NCBI GenBank assembly: GCA_000016765.1
Contig: CP000699.1
Location: 2,815,001 to 2,879,000 of the forward strand
Direction of reading: 5' to 3'
Length of the DNA stretch: 64,000 nt
From: Rhizorhabdus wittichii RW1
GTDB lineage: Bacteria; Pseudomonadota; Alphaproteobacteria; Sphingomonadales; Sphingomonadaceae
The translations under genes and the position numbers were made by a program. This document shows positions 61,171-64,000 of the stretch, piece after piece; position 1 is the first letter of the stretch, and every line of letters starts with the position of its first letter. The notes below the pieces were generated by a model that saw only the letters and a list, made by a program, of their open reading frames with translations, made no database searches and was not told where the DNA came from.

Positions 61171-61854
61171 TCAGATCCGCCCCCGCAGCGTCACCCGCAT
61201 CGTCCCGCCCTGGGTCATCGCCTGTCCCACCTCGCGCAGCGCGCCGAGCAGCGGGTCGGCGGCGAGCGCCGGGCGCAGCCGGTCGGGGTCGGGCGTCTCG
61301 ATCTCGACGGTCAGCTCGCCGCCCTCGGCCAGCTCCATGCCGGCCAGTCCCGCCTCCCCGGGCAGGACGGCGCGCAGCCGGTCGGCCAGCGCGCTGACCG
61401 GCGGCGCGGCCATCACCGCATCGATGCGGATGCGCGCCGTCTCGGTCGCCGCGCCGCGCGCATAGGCGGCAAGCGCGGGCGCCTCGCGCCGGGCGAGCCG
61501 CGCCGCCTGCCAGCGGTCGAACCCGGCAAGCCCCCAGGCCGCGAGCGCGGTGGTCAGTGGAATGGTGGCGAGCGCGAGCAGCGCGATCGCGCGCACCCGC
61601 CCCACCGGAAGCGCGACGCCGGACGGCAGCGCCGGGCGCCAGCGCGGCAGGCGCCAGCCGCCCCGCGCGATGCGGTCGCCCAGCCGGTCGAGCAGGCTGG
61701 GGCCGATCGGCTCGACGCTGACCGGGTCGAGCCCCGCCGCCGCCAGCCGGGCGCGCGCCGCCGCCGCATCCTCGGCGCGGACGATGCGGATCTCGGACGC
61801 GCCGCTCCGCCGCAGCAGGACACAGCGATAACGGGTCAGGGGCGCGGCCGGCAT
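61171..61854 (-). CDS. GspL/PilN-like protein with GspF-N-like start
   Basis: A 227-residue protein. Residues 5-55 (YRCVLLRRSGASEIRIVRAE, ARARLAAAGLDPVSVEPI) resemble the N-terminal segment of T2SF proteins. A transmembrane helix follows at about 88-112, then a periplasmic domain with VMAAPPVSALADRLRAVLPG and LTVEIETPDPDRLRPALAAD like GspL/PilN. The mixed architecture is unusual. It is the first of the L'-M'-C' genes, 19 bp after nadE. Function inferred from layout only. Confidence 0.6.
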   Translation of the reverse strand: MPAAPLTRYRCVLLRRSGASEIRIVRAEDAAAARARLAAAGLDPVSVEPIGPSLLDRLGDRIARGGWRLPRWRPALPSGVALPVGRVRAIALLALATIPLTTALAAWGLAGFDRWQAARLARREAPALAAYARGAATETARIRIDAVMAAPPVSALADRLRAVLPGEAGLAGMELAEGGELTVEIETPDPDRLRPALAADPLLGALREVGQAMTQGGTMRVTLRGRI

Positions 61855-61873
61855 GAGGGCGCGGGGGCTCCGG

Positions 61874-63937
<2,064 letters not shown>

Positions 63938-64000
63938 CAAAGGCCCTCGATCATCAAACGTCGCTTCGCCCATAGAGGAAGCGATGGCCGAGCGCCAATG

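Overview
The window is a high-G+C chromosomal segment from an alphaproteobacterium, most likely a sphingomonad (Sphingomonas/Rhizorhabdus type). The evidence is the gene neighbourhoods and families: DUF4167, NDUFA12-mlaD-DUF2155-aat, a two-domain cold-shock protein, a stand-alone receiver, a short PEP-CTERM protein, a large TonB-dependent receptor, and many alternative GTG/TTG starts. I cannot name the species from the sequence alone.

Layout. 1-5.4 kb: a small membrane protein cut by the window edge, DUF4167, prmC-prfA, hisS and ppa. 5.5-6.8 kb: an MFS transporter behind a 16-bp palindrome. 6.9-10.2 kb: an accessory island of visibly lower G+C, holding an HNH endonuclease, a C5-cytosine methyltransferase and Vsr, bounded by two near-identical 115-bp direct repeats that each contain a whole tRNA-Pro(CGG). 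10.2-13.1 kb: a chromate-resistance operon (chrB-like, chrA, chrC-like SOD). 13.3-28.3 kb: housekeeping and envelope genes (receiver, lolA, nadD-rsfS-rlmH-envC-ctpA, dsbB-coq7, aat, mlaD, NDUFA12, recX, a fatty-acyl-AMP ligase). 28.4-30.7 kb: tRNA-Trp-secE-nusG-rplK-rplA. 31-37.9 kb: a PEP-CTERM miniprotein, hisE-HIT, a permease, a PfkB kinase, a GST, a DHFR-like protein with a divergent HxlR regulator, and a 2OG-Fe(II) hydroxylase.

38-64 kb is the most coherent part. A lipoprotein and a TonB-dependent receptor sit behind a near-consensus Pho box. They are followed by a GH130-type glycosidase, a GT4 fusion, an exported M28 peptidase and a complete set of twelve type II secretion genes (gspC to gspN) in three main transcription blocks. 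A Pho-box-like sequence lies at the divergent gspL/gspG start. A second operon (nadE plus three genes resembling GspL, GspM and the GspC HR domain) follows. The arrangement recalls the phosphate-starvation lipoprotein ElpS of Caulobacter, which is encoded beside a T2SS. The same regulation here is an inference.

Palindromic repeats of about 80-150 bp are scattered through the window. They sit at several T2SS gene junctions, and two lie in frame inside the leader peptides of gspJ and gspK. No stretch longer than about 300 bp lacks a gene. The largest gaps (1174-1467, 13636-13878, 30720-30962) hold no recognised gene; the second may encode a structured RNA.
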